From Chitinophagales bacterium (GTDB taxonomy: Bacteria > Bacteroidota > Bacteroidia > Chitinophagales > Chitinophagaceae), in contig JAIXKI010000002.1 of NCBI GenBank assembly GCA_026936105.1, positions 325,556 through 389,555 on the forward strand: a stretch of DNA of 64,000 bases, written 5' to 3'. The notes beneath the pieces were generated by a model. It saw only the letters and a program-made list of their open reading frames with translations. It did no database searches and was not told where the DNA came from. Numbering within the stretch: the first letter of the stretch is position 1; every line of letters starts with the position of its first letter. The position numbers and the translations under genes were made by a program. This document shows, one piece after another, positions 17,991-25,932 of the stretch.

Positions 17991-18788
17991 TTACGCCGAA
18001 AGAAACCCTCCATCCACAGGAATAATGGACCCATAAACATAGCTGGACAGGTCGCTGGCAAGCACCAGGATCATCCGTGCAATTTCATCGGTGTTTCCCA
18101 ACCTTCCTGCAGGAAGCCGTTGTAAAAATTTATATGAATCAGAGATTAGTTGAAAGTCAAGAGTGGCAATAGCTTTCTTTGCCGCACCCTTTGTTCCTGA
18201 TGAAATGATACCGCCGGGTACCACTGCATTTACCCTGAAACCTTTTTTACCGAAATCACGCACCAGGTCACGGGTCAGCGCAATCACTCCCACCTTGCTT
18301 ACCGAATAATGAGCAAGGTCGCTTTTGAATGGCATGATGGCCTCAATAGAGCCCGTGTTTACGATCGTACCGCCTTTTTTGATCCTGCTTTTTATAAAAT
18401 GCTGGCACATCCAAAGAACAGAAAGAAGATTCACCTGCATCACCTTGTTCAGGTATGCTTCATCAAGGTCCAGGAATTTTTTAAATGGATAAATGCCCGC
18501 ATTGTTGATCAGGATATCAACAGAGCCCCCATGGATATTTTTCCAGAATTGATCAATGGATTTTTTATCCGAAAGGTCGAATGCAAAGAAAGACACATTG
18601 ATGTTGAATTCCGACAATTGAGTTTTCAGTTTTTCAAGGCCTTTGGCATCTTTGTCAATAAGAACCAGGTCTGCACCGGCCTCGGCGAATCTCAATGCAA
18701 TGGCATTGCCGATTCCATTGGCAGCGCCGGTGATGATCGCTTTTTTATTTTTTAAAGAGATCAGATCAGCAAGAGGAACATGTTTCAT
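17991..18788 (-). CDS. SDR-family oxidoreductase
   Basis: A 265-residue short-chain dehydrogenase/reductase. The nucleotide motif TGAANGIG (TGxxxGxG) is near residue 20, NNAGIYP follows, then the catalytic Ser and Y-x-x-x-K in HYSVSKVGVIALTR. The C-terminal GGFLSA is typical of the family. D-type acidic residue after the second strand (LVLIDKD) favours NAD(H). It lies downstream of an acyl-CoA ligase on the same strand (54-bp gap), so it may act on a fatty acyl or related intermediate, but the substrate is not known. Confidence 0.88.
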   Translation of the reverse strand: MKHVPLADLISLKNKKAIITGAANGIGNAIALRFAEAGADLVLIDKDAKGLEKLKTQLSEFNINVSFFAFDLSDKKSIDQFWKNIHGGSVDILINNAGIYPFKKFLDLDEAYLNKVMQVNLLSVLWMCQHFIKSRIKKGGTIVNTGSIEAIMPFKSDLAHYSVSKVGVIALTRDLVRDFGKKGFRVNAVVPGGIISSGTKGAAKKAIATLDFQLISDSYKFLQRLPAGRLGNTDEIARMILVLASDLSSYVYGSIIPVDGGFLSA

Positions 18789-18842
18789 GGTGCTGAATTG
18801 AATGAATTAAAAACTCACAGGTGATCAAAGGAGCCTGACCGG

Positions 18843-20501
18843 TCAGATCTCGCCTTTTTCAATCTTGATCCGGATCAGCTTCTTGTCAATTTTTCCCACG
18901 CTTGTTTTGGGTATCTCCTGCACAAAGCGGAACTCTTCAGGCACGGCCCATTTGCTTAAATGGCCGGTGTTCACATATTGCTGAAGGTGGTTTTTCAGAT
19001 CTTTCACACCGATATCTTTTCCTTCACTTAATACCACAAGCGCCAGTGGCCGTTCACCCCATTTTTCATCGTGTATCCCCACGATTGCGGCTTCTTTCAC
19101 TCCGGGATAAGCAGAGATGATGCTTTCCAGCGCCAGCGATGAAATCCATTCACCACCGGATTTGATCACATCTTTTTTGCGGTCCACGATCACCACGGTT
19201 CCATTGGGTTCCACATAAGCCATATCGCCGGTATGCATATAACCGTATTTCCAGAGTTCTTCGCTCCGCTCCTGTTCTTTATAATAAGTTTGAGTAAGCC
19301 AGGGCGCCCTCACCACGATCTCGCCGACCGTCTTTCCGTCGAAAGGCAAAAATTTTCCGGCTTCATCCATCAGCTTCAGGTCAACCATTAAAACAGGGCG
19401 GCCCGTTTTTATTCTTTCTTCCACCTGTTGCTCCGCCGTTAATTTTTCTTTCATGGCGGCCGGCAAATAAGGAATGGTAAGAACAGGACACGTTTCGGAT
19501 AATCCGTAACCGGCAATGATATCAATTCCCATATCATTGGCTGCCTGTGCCAATCCTTTGGGAAGTGCAGAGCCGCCAATGATTACTTTGAAAAAGGAGA
19601 GGTCCAATTCTTTTACTTTCGGATTGTTCACCAGCATTCCCAGGATAGTGGGCACACAATGAGAGAAAGTGACGCGGTGGCCGAGGATCAGTTTCATCAG
19701 CATTGCAGCTTCGTATTGCCCGGGATAGATCTGCTTCATGCCGAACATAGTGGCGGCATAAGGCATTCCCCATGCATGAACATGAAACATGGGTGTCAAC
19801 GGCATGTACACATCGGTGGAATGAATGCGGACAGGAGAGTCAATGGCGCTCAAAGAACCGGACAATGCCAAAGTGTGTAATACCAGTTGGCGGTGGGAAA
19901 AACAAACACCCTTGGGCTGGCCTGTTGTTCCGGTAGTGTAAAACAGGGTGGCCATGCTGTTCTCATCAAAATCAGGAAAATCATATTCTTCCGGATGGCC
20001 CGCCAGCAATGTTTCATATTCCGCATCAATGAAAGAGATTCCTTCCGGCGCTGCATCATCATCTTTCATCAGAACATATTTTTCAACCGTCTGCAGCGTA
20101 GGTTTTACTGCGGCGAGCAGGGGAAAAAAGGTTTTATGGCAAAATACCACTTTGTCTTCTGCATGATTCATGGTATAGCTGATCTGTTCCGCAGACAAGC
20201 GATAATTGATCGTGTGCAATACGGCGCCGATCATGGGAATGGCAAAATAAAGCTCCAGGTAGCGATGGCTGTCAAACTCTAGCACACCGATCACATCTCC
20301 TTCTTTCACGCCGATGGATTTCAGGCCATAGGCCAGTTGTGCAATACGGCCGTTAAGCCGGCGGTAATCCATGCGTACCAGGTCGCGGTAAAAGATCTCC
20401 CTGCCGGGTTCATACTTCAATGATTGCTGCAAGATGGATTTGATGAGCAGCGGCGGGTCATAAGCGGACCCGGTAGGAACTACTTTACGTGTTTCAGCCA
20501 T
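18843..20501 (-). CDS. Long-chain fatty acid--CoA ligase (AMP-binding)
   Basis: A 552-residue acyl-adenylating enzyme that makes acyl-CoA from a fatty acid, ATP and CoA. Motifs in order are the P-loop-like LFYTTGTTGQPKGV, the YGLSETCP motif, GYMHTGDMAYV with the ribose-binding aspartate, and the C-terminal VGKIDKKLIR with the catalytic lysine. The N-terminal region fits medium/long-chain ligases of the FadD/AlkK type. It precedes an SDR gene on the same strand. An acyl-CoA dehydrogenase with its own MarR regulator lies elsewhere in the window (43.5 kb), but no shared regulatory sequence was seen. Confidence 0.92.
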   Translation of the reverse strand: MAETRKVVPTGSAYDPPLLIKSILQQSLKYEPGREIFYRDLVRMDYRRLNGRIAQLAYGLKSIGVKEGDVIGVLEFDSHRYLELYFAIPMIGAVLHTINYRLSAEQISYTMNHAEDKVVFCHKTFFPLLAAVKPTLQTVEKYVLMKDDDAAPEGISFIDAEYETLLAGHPEEYDFPDFDENSMATLFYTTGTTGQPKGVCFSHRQLVLHTLALSGSLSAIDSPVRIHSTDVYMPLTPMFHVHAWGMPYAATMFGMKQIYPGQYEAAMLMKLILGHRVTFSHCVPTILGMLVNNPKVKELDLSFFKVIIGGSALPKGLAQAANDMGIDIIAGYGLSETCPVLTIPYLPAAMKEKLTAEQQVEERIKTGRPVLMVDLKLMDEAGKFLPFDGKTVGEIVVRAPWLTQTYYKEQERSEELWKYGYMHTGDMAYVEPNGTVVIVDRKKDVIKSGGEWISSLALESIISAYPGVKEAAIVGIHDEKWGERPLALVVLSEGKDIGVKDLKNHLQQYVNTGHLSKWAVPEEFRFVQEIPKTSVGKIDKKLIRIKIEKGEI

Positions 20502-20695
20502 TTCGGGAATATTTAAGGGTGAAAAAGTTTCTTTTAAAGATAACGAACTTATGGATTATTTAAATGTGAGTAAGATGATTGGAGTGGGGCTTTTTTGTCC
20601 ATCCCGAAATGAAAACGATTTTGGTTTTTGATACCTCCCCTGCCGGTGGGGGATATAAAAAAGGCTTCAATACCGAAAGGCTTTTTTACCACAAT

Positions 20696-21466
20696 CTACA
20701 AATGTTGTTTTGCCCACATAATGATCAGTTCATTCCAGTCGGAATTCCAGGCCTTTTTATAAAGTTCTCTCACCACTTCCAGCCATTTCTGTTTACGGTC
20801 ATTCTTATCGCCTACATCTTCTTTGCCGCCGCCGGCTTTATAATCCTCGCGGGTGGTACTGGAAATTCTTCCGTACTGCCCCGTTTGCGGTTTCAGGTCT
20901 TCGTTGGTAATGCGCAGGTAAAAATCGAGTTGTTCGGGAGTGCAGGTCTTATCAGCCGGCCACATGGCACTGTCTTTAATGTAAACGGTCACTCCGTCTT
21001 TAAAGACATAAGGTTCATAAAAATCTTTGGTGTACATGTCTTCATACACCACACCCTTCACCGGGAATTGGGCATTGGACTGGTAGTCTATCCAGTTCAG
21101 CAATTTGTGAGTATAGGAAGTATCCACGCTGTGCTTCACCTGCCAGCAGGCAGTGGCCACCCACCATGCCAGTTTTTCGGGCGAAGGATTCAGTAAAAAC
21201 ACTTTCCCGGTCTTGGGTTTTTGAATGTACTTGTCAATGCCCGTTCGGTATTCGTACAGTGTGACAGGAAAACCTTCCCATCCGGGAATGGTGTCGGTGG
21301 TGTATAGCAGGTCCTGCACCATGTATGCATGGCCCAGGATTTCTTTTGACTTTTCAACCAGTGCCGGAAAATCTTTTTTGAAATACTTTTTCGGTATCCG
21401 TTTTTTTTGAGCTATTGATGAAAAAGAAAGCAGGGCGGCAATAAAAAATGTAAGAAGATATCGCAT
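20696..21466 (-). CDS. Secreted protein of unknown function
   Basis: A 256-residue exported protein with a clear signal peptide (MRYLLTFFIAALLSFSSIAQ). I do not recognise the family. The mature part is rich in aromatic residues (EKLAWWVATACWQVKH, FYEPYVF, LDFYLRITNEDL) and has three cysteines, with a charged lysine-rich region near the C-terminus (KNDRKQKWLEVVRELYKKAW). No enzyme motif is visible. It is monocistronic; downstream lies a CCTCCCCTGCCGGTGGGGG-like hairpin near 20633 and an imperfect hairpin with T-run near 20660-20690 that may terminate it. Confidence 0.75.
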   Translation of the reverse strand: MRYLLTFFIAALLSFSSIAQKKRIPKKYFKKDFPALVEKSKEILGHAYMVQDLLYTTDTIPGWEGFPVTLYEYRTGIDKYIQKPKTGKVFLLNPSPEKLAWWVATACWQVKHSVDTSYTHKLLNWIDYQSNAQFPVKGVVYEDMYTKDFYEPYVFKDGVTVYIKDSAMWPADKTCTPEQLDFYLRITNEDLKPQTGQYGRISSTTREDYKAGGGKEDVGDKNDRKQKWLEVVRELYKKAWNSDWNELIIMWAKQHL

Positions 21467-21608
21467 ATACTTTGAAGTTTATGAGGATAAAAAGAGAAAA
21501 GAACCGAAAGCTCTTATCAAAACTAATGGATCGCTCTCATTACTACGCATCTTAATTTTATTGAAACCTGCATTTTCCGGGAAGGGATTACTATTGGAAA
21601 CCTCCTCT

Positions 21609-21616
21609 TAATTTTG
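21609..21616 (+). promoter_or_regulatory. -7 element placed 4 nt before the omega-amidase start
   Basis: TAATTTTG matches TAnnTTTG and ends exactly 4 nt before the ATG at 21621, implying a leaderless transcript. No TTG at the -33 spacing is visible. Confidence 0.5.
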
Positions 21617-21620
21617 CATT

Positions 21621-22466
21621 ATGTCCACACTTACCATTACCACCATTCAGTCCAATCTTCATTGGGAGGACAAGCCATCCAACCTGAACATGTTTGAACG
21701 GAAAATACGTTCCATACAGGAAGAAACCGAAATAGTAGTGCTGCCCGAAATGTTCAGCACCGGGTTCAGCATGAATCCGGAACCCCTGGCAGAAACCATG
21801 GAAGGTGAAACGTTGAACTGGATGAAAAGAGTGGCGGCCGACAATGGTATCATTCTCACGGGAAGCGTGATCATAAAAGAAGTGATCCCCTCTCTTTCGG
21901 GCGAGGCGGGAAAAGAAGTTTATTTTAACCGTTTGATATGGATGCTGCCCAACGGGCAATTTGGTTATTATGATAAAAGGCATCGTTTTGCTTTTGCGGG
22001 AGAAGATGATAAATACACCGCCGGAACAAAACGCCTCATCGCTTCTGCAAAAGGATGGAAAATTAATTTACTGGTATGTTATGATCTCAGATTTCCTGTG
22101 TGGAGCCGACAATCAACTTCTTCTTTTGGCGAAGACAGGAAGGGCCCCGAATACGATGTTCTCATCTATGTTGCCAACTGGCCCGAACGCAGAAGCATTG
22201 CCTGGAAAACCCTGCTGGTGGCAAGAGCTATCGAAAATCAATGTTATGTCGTGGGAGTGAACCGTGTGAATAATGACGGGCTTAATATTTATCACAGCGG
22301 CGACAGCATGATCGTAGATCCTTTGGGAGAGATCTTATATCACTGCAGTGATGATGAAGATATTTTCACCATCTCACTCGATAAAACACACCTGCAGAAT
22401 GTACGGGAAAAGTTTCCTTTCTGGAAAGATGCCGACCGCTTTACCATTCTGAATGATCCCGAATAG
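21621..22466 (+). CDS. Omega-amidase (nitrilase superfamily, YafV-like)
   Basis: A 281-residue carbon-nitrogen hydrolase. The catalytic Glu-Lys-Cys residues are present: E in VVLPEMFSTGF, K in YYDKRHRFAF and C in LLVCYDLRFPVW. The sequence is that of the omega-amidase branch (YafV, Nit2), which hydrolyses 2-oxoglutaramate and 2-oxosuccinamate formed by glutamine or asparagine transamination. Together with a YbdL-type methionine/glutamine aminotransferase such as the one at 1.6 kb this forms the glutamine transaminase cycle of methionine salvage. It is monocistronic and converges on the S41 peptidase gene. Confidence 0.9.
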   Translation: MSTLTITTIQSNLHWEDKPSNLNMFERKIRSIQEETEIVVLPEMFSTGFSMNPEPLAETMEGETLNWMKRVAADNGIILTGSVIIKEVIPSLSGEAGKEVYFNRLIWMLPNGQFGYYDKRHRFAFAGEDDKYTAGTKRLIASAKGWKINLLVCYDLRFPVWSRQSTSSFGEDRKGPEYDVLIYVANWPERRSIAWKTLLVARAIENQCYVVGVNRVNNDGLNIYHSGDSMIVDPLGEILYHCSDDEDIFTISLDKTHLQNVREKFPFWKDADRFTILNDPE

Positions 22467-22489
22467 TTTTCAGCGCAGGGTTTGTTCAT

Positions 22490-23980
22490 TCATTTTTTAG
22501 CAGTATTGATCAGTTCCATCACCTTTTCCATTTTGTAATCGGCTCCTTTGCGGATGGCATTGACAGAGGGATGTGCTTCCACATCGGGCAGGATGCCTCT
22601 TCCGTTCTTCGGATAATTTTTATTCATCACAAGCCGGAACAGGGGCAGGCGGAACTTTATTCCTGTTTCGGGAAGAGTCACATCGGGTATCAGCCAGGCA
22701 TTATTTCCATAAGCGCCGCCGCCGGTCTCTTCACCCACTATGACCACATTCTTCTGCCTGAGTACAGAATTGATGAACAGGGTAGTGGCTGAAAAAGAAT
22801 TTCCTCCGGTGAGAATGTAAACGGTCCCTTTAAAACTCTTGTTTGTTTTGGGTCTGAAGTAATGACGCTCAAAATAACCGAAGTGATAATGGCCATCTGA
22901 TTTCCTGTGTGCAAAAACCCTGATGAAGAGATTATTCCAGAAATTATTCTCAATATATTTTCCGTATTTGCTTTTCCTGGAAACGGCGTACAAAGAATCG
23001 GCTACCTTGAAACGATGGTCTGCCAGGAATCGGGAGAGATAAGTGGAATTGTTCACGCTGCCTCCGCCATTTCCTCTCACGTCAACCACTAAATTTTCAA
23101 CATGATTTTTTCTTAAATACCGGAAGGAACGCCGGAAAAATCTTTTGAGATGGAACTTGCGGCCGAAAGAATTCAGGTCCATAAAAGCAGTTCCTTTGGT
23201 TGAATCCACTCTCAGTGAACGGACAGAAGCAAGCTCTAATTTCTTTCTTTCTTTTTTTGTGAGTTTAGGGAATTGTGGAAAAGGACGGGCCATTCTCTTT
23301 TGCGTCGTGTCGGCTTGCGGATCATACACCGGCAGCATGGTGTTGCGGACCTGACCGTTACTGTCGAGATAACTTATCTCATATTTTGAAGAAAGGCCGA
23401 AAACGGAAGAATATAGCTGGCCGAAATTAAAACGGTTGCTCAGCGACTGGTATTTATGTGTCAGATTGTGCCCGTCGGCAGAAATGAATTGAAATAATGA
23501 ATCGAGGATAAAAGAAACCGGCCGGCCATTGATCTTTTCAATCACGGTGCCTCTTTTCAGGATGCTGTCATTACGGATCATATTGGCGGCCACCACTGCG
23601 GTGTCGGGCCAGAATTTGATGCTTAGCGGAAAAACTTTCAAACGGGCTGTGTCAACATAACGCAGATATTTTTTTGAGCTCCGCACTGTTGTATGCCCGC
23701 AATCAATTTTTGAAAGAACGTAGGCCAGTATGTTTTTGAACTGCGGTTCTGTGAGCGAATCATTAAGTCGTTCCTCCCCTTCCCTGAAAAAGTAATCCAT
23801 ACTGTCTTTGGGAGTGTACCAATAAAGCCCGGGATGTGATCCCTGTAAAATATTTCTGAAAATGGAATAGTCCTTCTGCAACTCTTCCGAGGAATATTTT
23901 TTTGCAGGGTTGTAGGCATGCTTTGTGGTGGAACAGGCAGCGCCCAAAACGATCAGAAGAGAAAATAATACGATCCGCAT
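22490..23980 (-). CDS. S41-family peptidase, lipoprotein
   Basis: A 496-residue envelope protease of the C-terminal processing peptidase (S41/tail-specific) family. The N-terminus has a lipobox (LGAAC, cysteine at 16), so it is probably lipid-anchored. The protease core shows VVDVRGNGGGSVNNS (about 298-312) and the nucleophile region ILTGGNSFSATTLF with S395. A region between about 145 and 240 may hold a PDZ-like module (GTVIEKINGRPV). It is the last gene of the operon suhB-thiL-S41, with 6 bp after thiL. The substrate is unknown. Confidence 0.88.
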   Translation of the reverse strand: MRIVLFSLLIVLGAACSTTKHAYNPAKKYSSEELQKDYSIFRNILQGSHPGLYWYTPKDSMDYFFREGEERLNDSLTEPQFKNILAYVLSKIDCGHTTVRSSKKYLRYVDTARLKVFPLSIKFWPDTAVVAANMIRNDSILKRGTVIEKINGRPVSFILDSLFQFISADGHNLTHKYQSLSNRFNFGQLYSSVFGLSSKYEISYLDSNGQVRNTMLPVYDPQADTTQKRMARPFPQFPKLTKKERKKLELASVRSLRVDSTKGTAFMDLNSFGRKFHLKRFFRRSFRYLRKNHVENLVVDVRGNGGGSVNNSTYLSRFLADHRFKVADSLYAVSRKSKYGKYIENNFWNNLFIRVFAHRKSDGHYHFGYFERHYFRPKTNKSFKGTVYILTGGNSFSATTLFINSVLRQKNVVIVGEETGGGAYGNNAWLIPDVTLPETGIKFRLPLFRLVMNKNYPKNGRGILPDVEAHPSVNAIRKGADYKMEKVMELINTAKK

Positions 23981-23986
23981 GATAGG

Positions 23987-25027
23987 TCAGCTTCCGTTCT
24001 TGTTTAAATGATTCCAGCCTTGTGCAGTAATGGGATGTTTTCCTCCGCCTTTTGTTATGATGTATGCACCCGCTTCGGGTTCTGTCATGTATCCTACCAC
24101 ACTGATGTTCTCATTCAATACGATTTTATCATAGTCTTCCTGCCGGAGAGTAAAAAGCAGCTCATAGTCTTCACCGCCACTGAGGGCACAGGCGGTGGGA
24201 TCTATTTCAAACTTGAATGCAGCTTTTCTCATTTCCTCCGCTATCGGAATTTTTTCTTCATACAGCACGCACCCAAGATTACTGTCGTGGCAGAAGTGAA
24301 GGATCTCCGAACTCAATCCGTCGCTGATATCCATCATGGAAGTGGGAACGATATTTTCTTTTTCAAAAAACTCAATAATGTCTTTTCTTGCTTCGGGCTT
24401 CAGCAATCTGCCTATCACATACGATTCACCTTCCAGGTCGGGCTGTACATCCGGGGATTCGAGAAAGATCTTTTTTTCTCTTTCTAAAAATAATAAGCCT
24501 ACATAAGCAGCGCCAAGGTCGCCGCTGACGCAAAGCAGGTCTCCTTTTTTTGCCGTGCTTCTTTTAATGAATTTTCCCGGAGCCACTTCTCCCAGTGCGG
24601 TTATTGAAATGATGAATCCTTTTTGAGAAGAATTGGTATCGCCGCCGACAAGGTCAACACCATACTTTTCACAGGCAGCATAGATCCCTTCATAAAATTC
24701 ATTCAATGCCTCCACGCTGAACCGGTTGCTGATACCAAGGCTGACAATGATCTGGGTGGGTACTGCATTCATGGCATAGATATCACTCAGATTGACGATC
24801 ACGCTCTTATAACCCAGGTGTTTTAATGGGGTGTAAACGAGATCGAAATGAACTCCTTCGATCAGCAGGTCGGTAGTCACCACCGTTTGTTTTCCGAAAT
24901 GATCAATGACCGCAGCATCATCGCCTACGCCAACCACGGAAGAGGCATTTTGCAATTCAATGTTCCGGGTCAGGTGTTCAATCAGTCCGAATTCACCAAG
25001 AGAAGATATTTCTGTTCGTTGTTCCAT
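23987..25027 (-). CDS. thiL: Thiamine-phosphate kinase
   Basis: A 346-residue ThiL that phosphorylates thiamine monophosphate to thiamine diphosphate with ATP. The N-terminal GVGDDAAVI, the TTDLLIEGVHF motif, GDTNSS and the C-terminal SGGEDYELLF are characteristic. The length is a little longer than E. coli ThiL but usual for Bacteroidota. It sits between suhB (19-bp gap) and the S41 peptidase (6-bp gap). No other thiamine genes or a TPP riboswitch are seen nearby. Confidence 0.95.
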   Translation of the reverse strand: MEQRTEISSLGEFGLIEHLTRNIELQNASSVVGVGDDAAVIDHFGKQTVVTTDLLIEGVHFDLVYTPLKHLGYKSVIVNLSDIYAMNAVPTQIIVSLGISNRFSVEALNEFYEGIYAACEKYGVDLVGGDTNSSQKGFIISITALGEVAPGKFIKRSTAKKGDLLCVSGDLGAAYVGLLFLEREKKIFLESPDVQPDLEGESYVIGRLLKPEARKDIIEFFEKENIVPTSMMDISDGLSSEILHFCHDSNLGCVLYEEKIPIAEEMRKAAFKFEIDPTACALSGGEDYELLFTLRQEDYDKIVLNENISVVGYMTEPEAGAYIITKGGGKHPITAQGWNHLNKNGS

Positions 25028-25046
25028 AAGATTTACGGCTTACCGT

Positions 25047-25826
25047 CTATAATCTTTTTTCATTGTTGATTACTGCCAGCATATCATCGTGGATTATTCC
25101 GTTTGTGGCCAGCACATGCGGCTGATAAGGAGAAAATTTATTTCCCCCGAAGTCAGTCACTTTTCCCCCGGCTTCTTCCACGATAAGCCATCCGGCAGCA
25201 CTGTCCCAGGCCTCCAGTTTATGTTCATAAAATCCGTCAAATCTACCGCAGGCAACCCAGCAAAGATCAATACCCGCAGATCCGAGGCGGCGGACGGGCA
25301 CCCCTTTCCTGATAAATTTTTCAAAGATCTGCAATGGCCCGTTGGGAGTGTCCAGGTAAGTATAGGGAAAACCGGTGACCAGGCATGCTTTGGCCACTTC
25401 TGTCTGCCTGCTTACGTGGATGGGTTTATCGTTCAGAAATGCACCATGACCTTTTTCTGCAAAGAATAATTCTTCCAGATGCGGATTATATATAGCTGAC
25501 ATCACTACTTCACCATTGTGTTCTATAGCAATGCAGACGCAATTCAACGGTATTCCGTGGGCAAAATTCACGGTGCCGTCAATAGGATCAATGATCCATT
25601 TATAACTGGAATCCCGGGCCATTACTCCTGCTTCTTCACTTAAAATATAGTGATCCGGAAAATTTTTTTTGATCACGGCCAGGATGGCTTTTTCTGATGC
25701 ATGATCGGCTTCGGTGACCAGGTTGTTGATGCCTTCTTTATTGCTGATTTTAAAATCTCTGTGGAAGAAACGGCGGATTTCAACAGCACCCGCTTGTACC
25801 GCATCTATCAGTGTGGATTTAAACAT
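25047..25826 (-). CDS. suhB: Inositol-1-monophosphatase family protein
   Basis: A 259-residue lithium-sensitive, magnesium-dependent phosphatase. The metal-binding motifs are present: EEAG, then WIIDPIDGTVNFAHGIP and the C-terminal WDSAAGWLIVEEAGG. The ATG at 25826 (MFKSTLIDAVQ) is chosen because a longer frame would run into the divergent glycosyltransferase gene. It leads the suhB-thiL-S41 operon. It could hydrolyse inositol phosphate or another sugar phosphate. Confidence 0.92.
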   Translation of the reverse strand: MFKSTLIDAVQAGAVEIRRFFHRDFKISNKEGINNLVTEADHASEKAILAVIKKNFPDHYILSEEAGVMARDSSYKWIIDPIDGTVNFAHGIPLNCVCIAIEHNGEVVMSAIYNPHLEELFFAEKGHGAFLNDKPIHVSRQTEVAKACLVTGFPYTYLDTPNGPLQIFEKFIRKGVPVRRLGSAGIDLCWVACGRFDGFYEHKLEAWDSAAGWLIVEEAGGKVTDFGGNKFSPYQPHVLATNGIIHDDMLAVINNEKRL

Positions 25827-25932
25827 GAGCAAAGATAATGATCCGAAGGCCGCCATTAAGAACAATAAATTTCACAATGCTGTAAGAGAACTGTTATTTT
25901 TGACAAAATCATCAGAACGGCCTGCCGTGCGC

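Noticed and set aside
20633-20690. Hairpin CCTCCCC...GGGGG and an A/T-flanked imperfect hairpin as a definite terminator
   Set aside because: Pairing is imperfect (G-C mismatch in the stem) so it is mentioned only as a possible terminator of the secreted protein gene.
20579-21196. Long open frame on the plus strand opposite the secreted protein at 20696-21466
   Set aside because: It is antisense to a gene with a clear signal peptide, has no recognisable domain and starts in non-coding sequence.
24008-24487. Open frame opposite thiL
   Set aside because: Antisense to a well-conserved ThiL; composition is that of the opposite strand.
25714-25932. Extended N-terminus for the GT2 glycosyltransferase
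   Set aside because: The extra 73 residues overlap the suhB coding region on the other strand; MQLSVIIVNY is the usual start.
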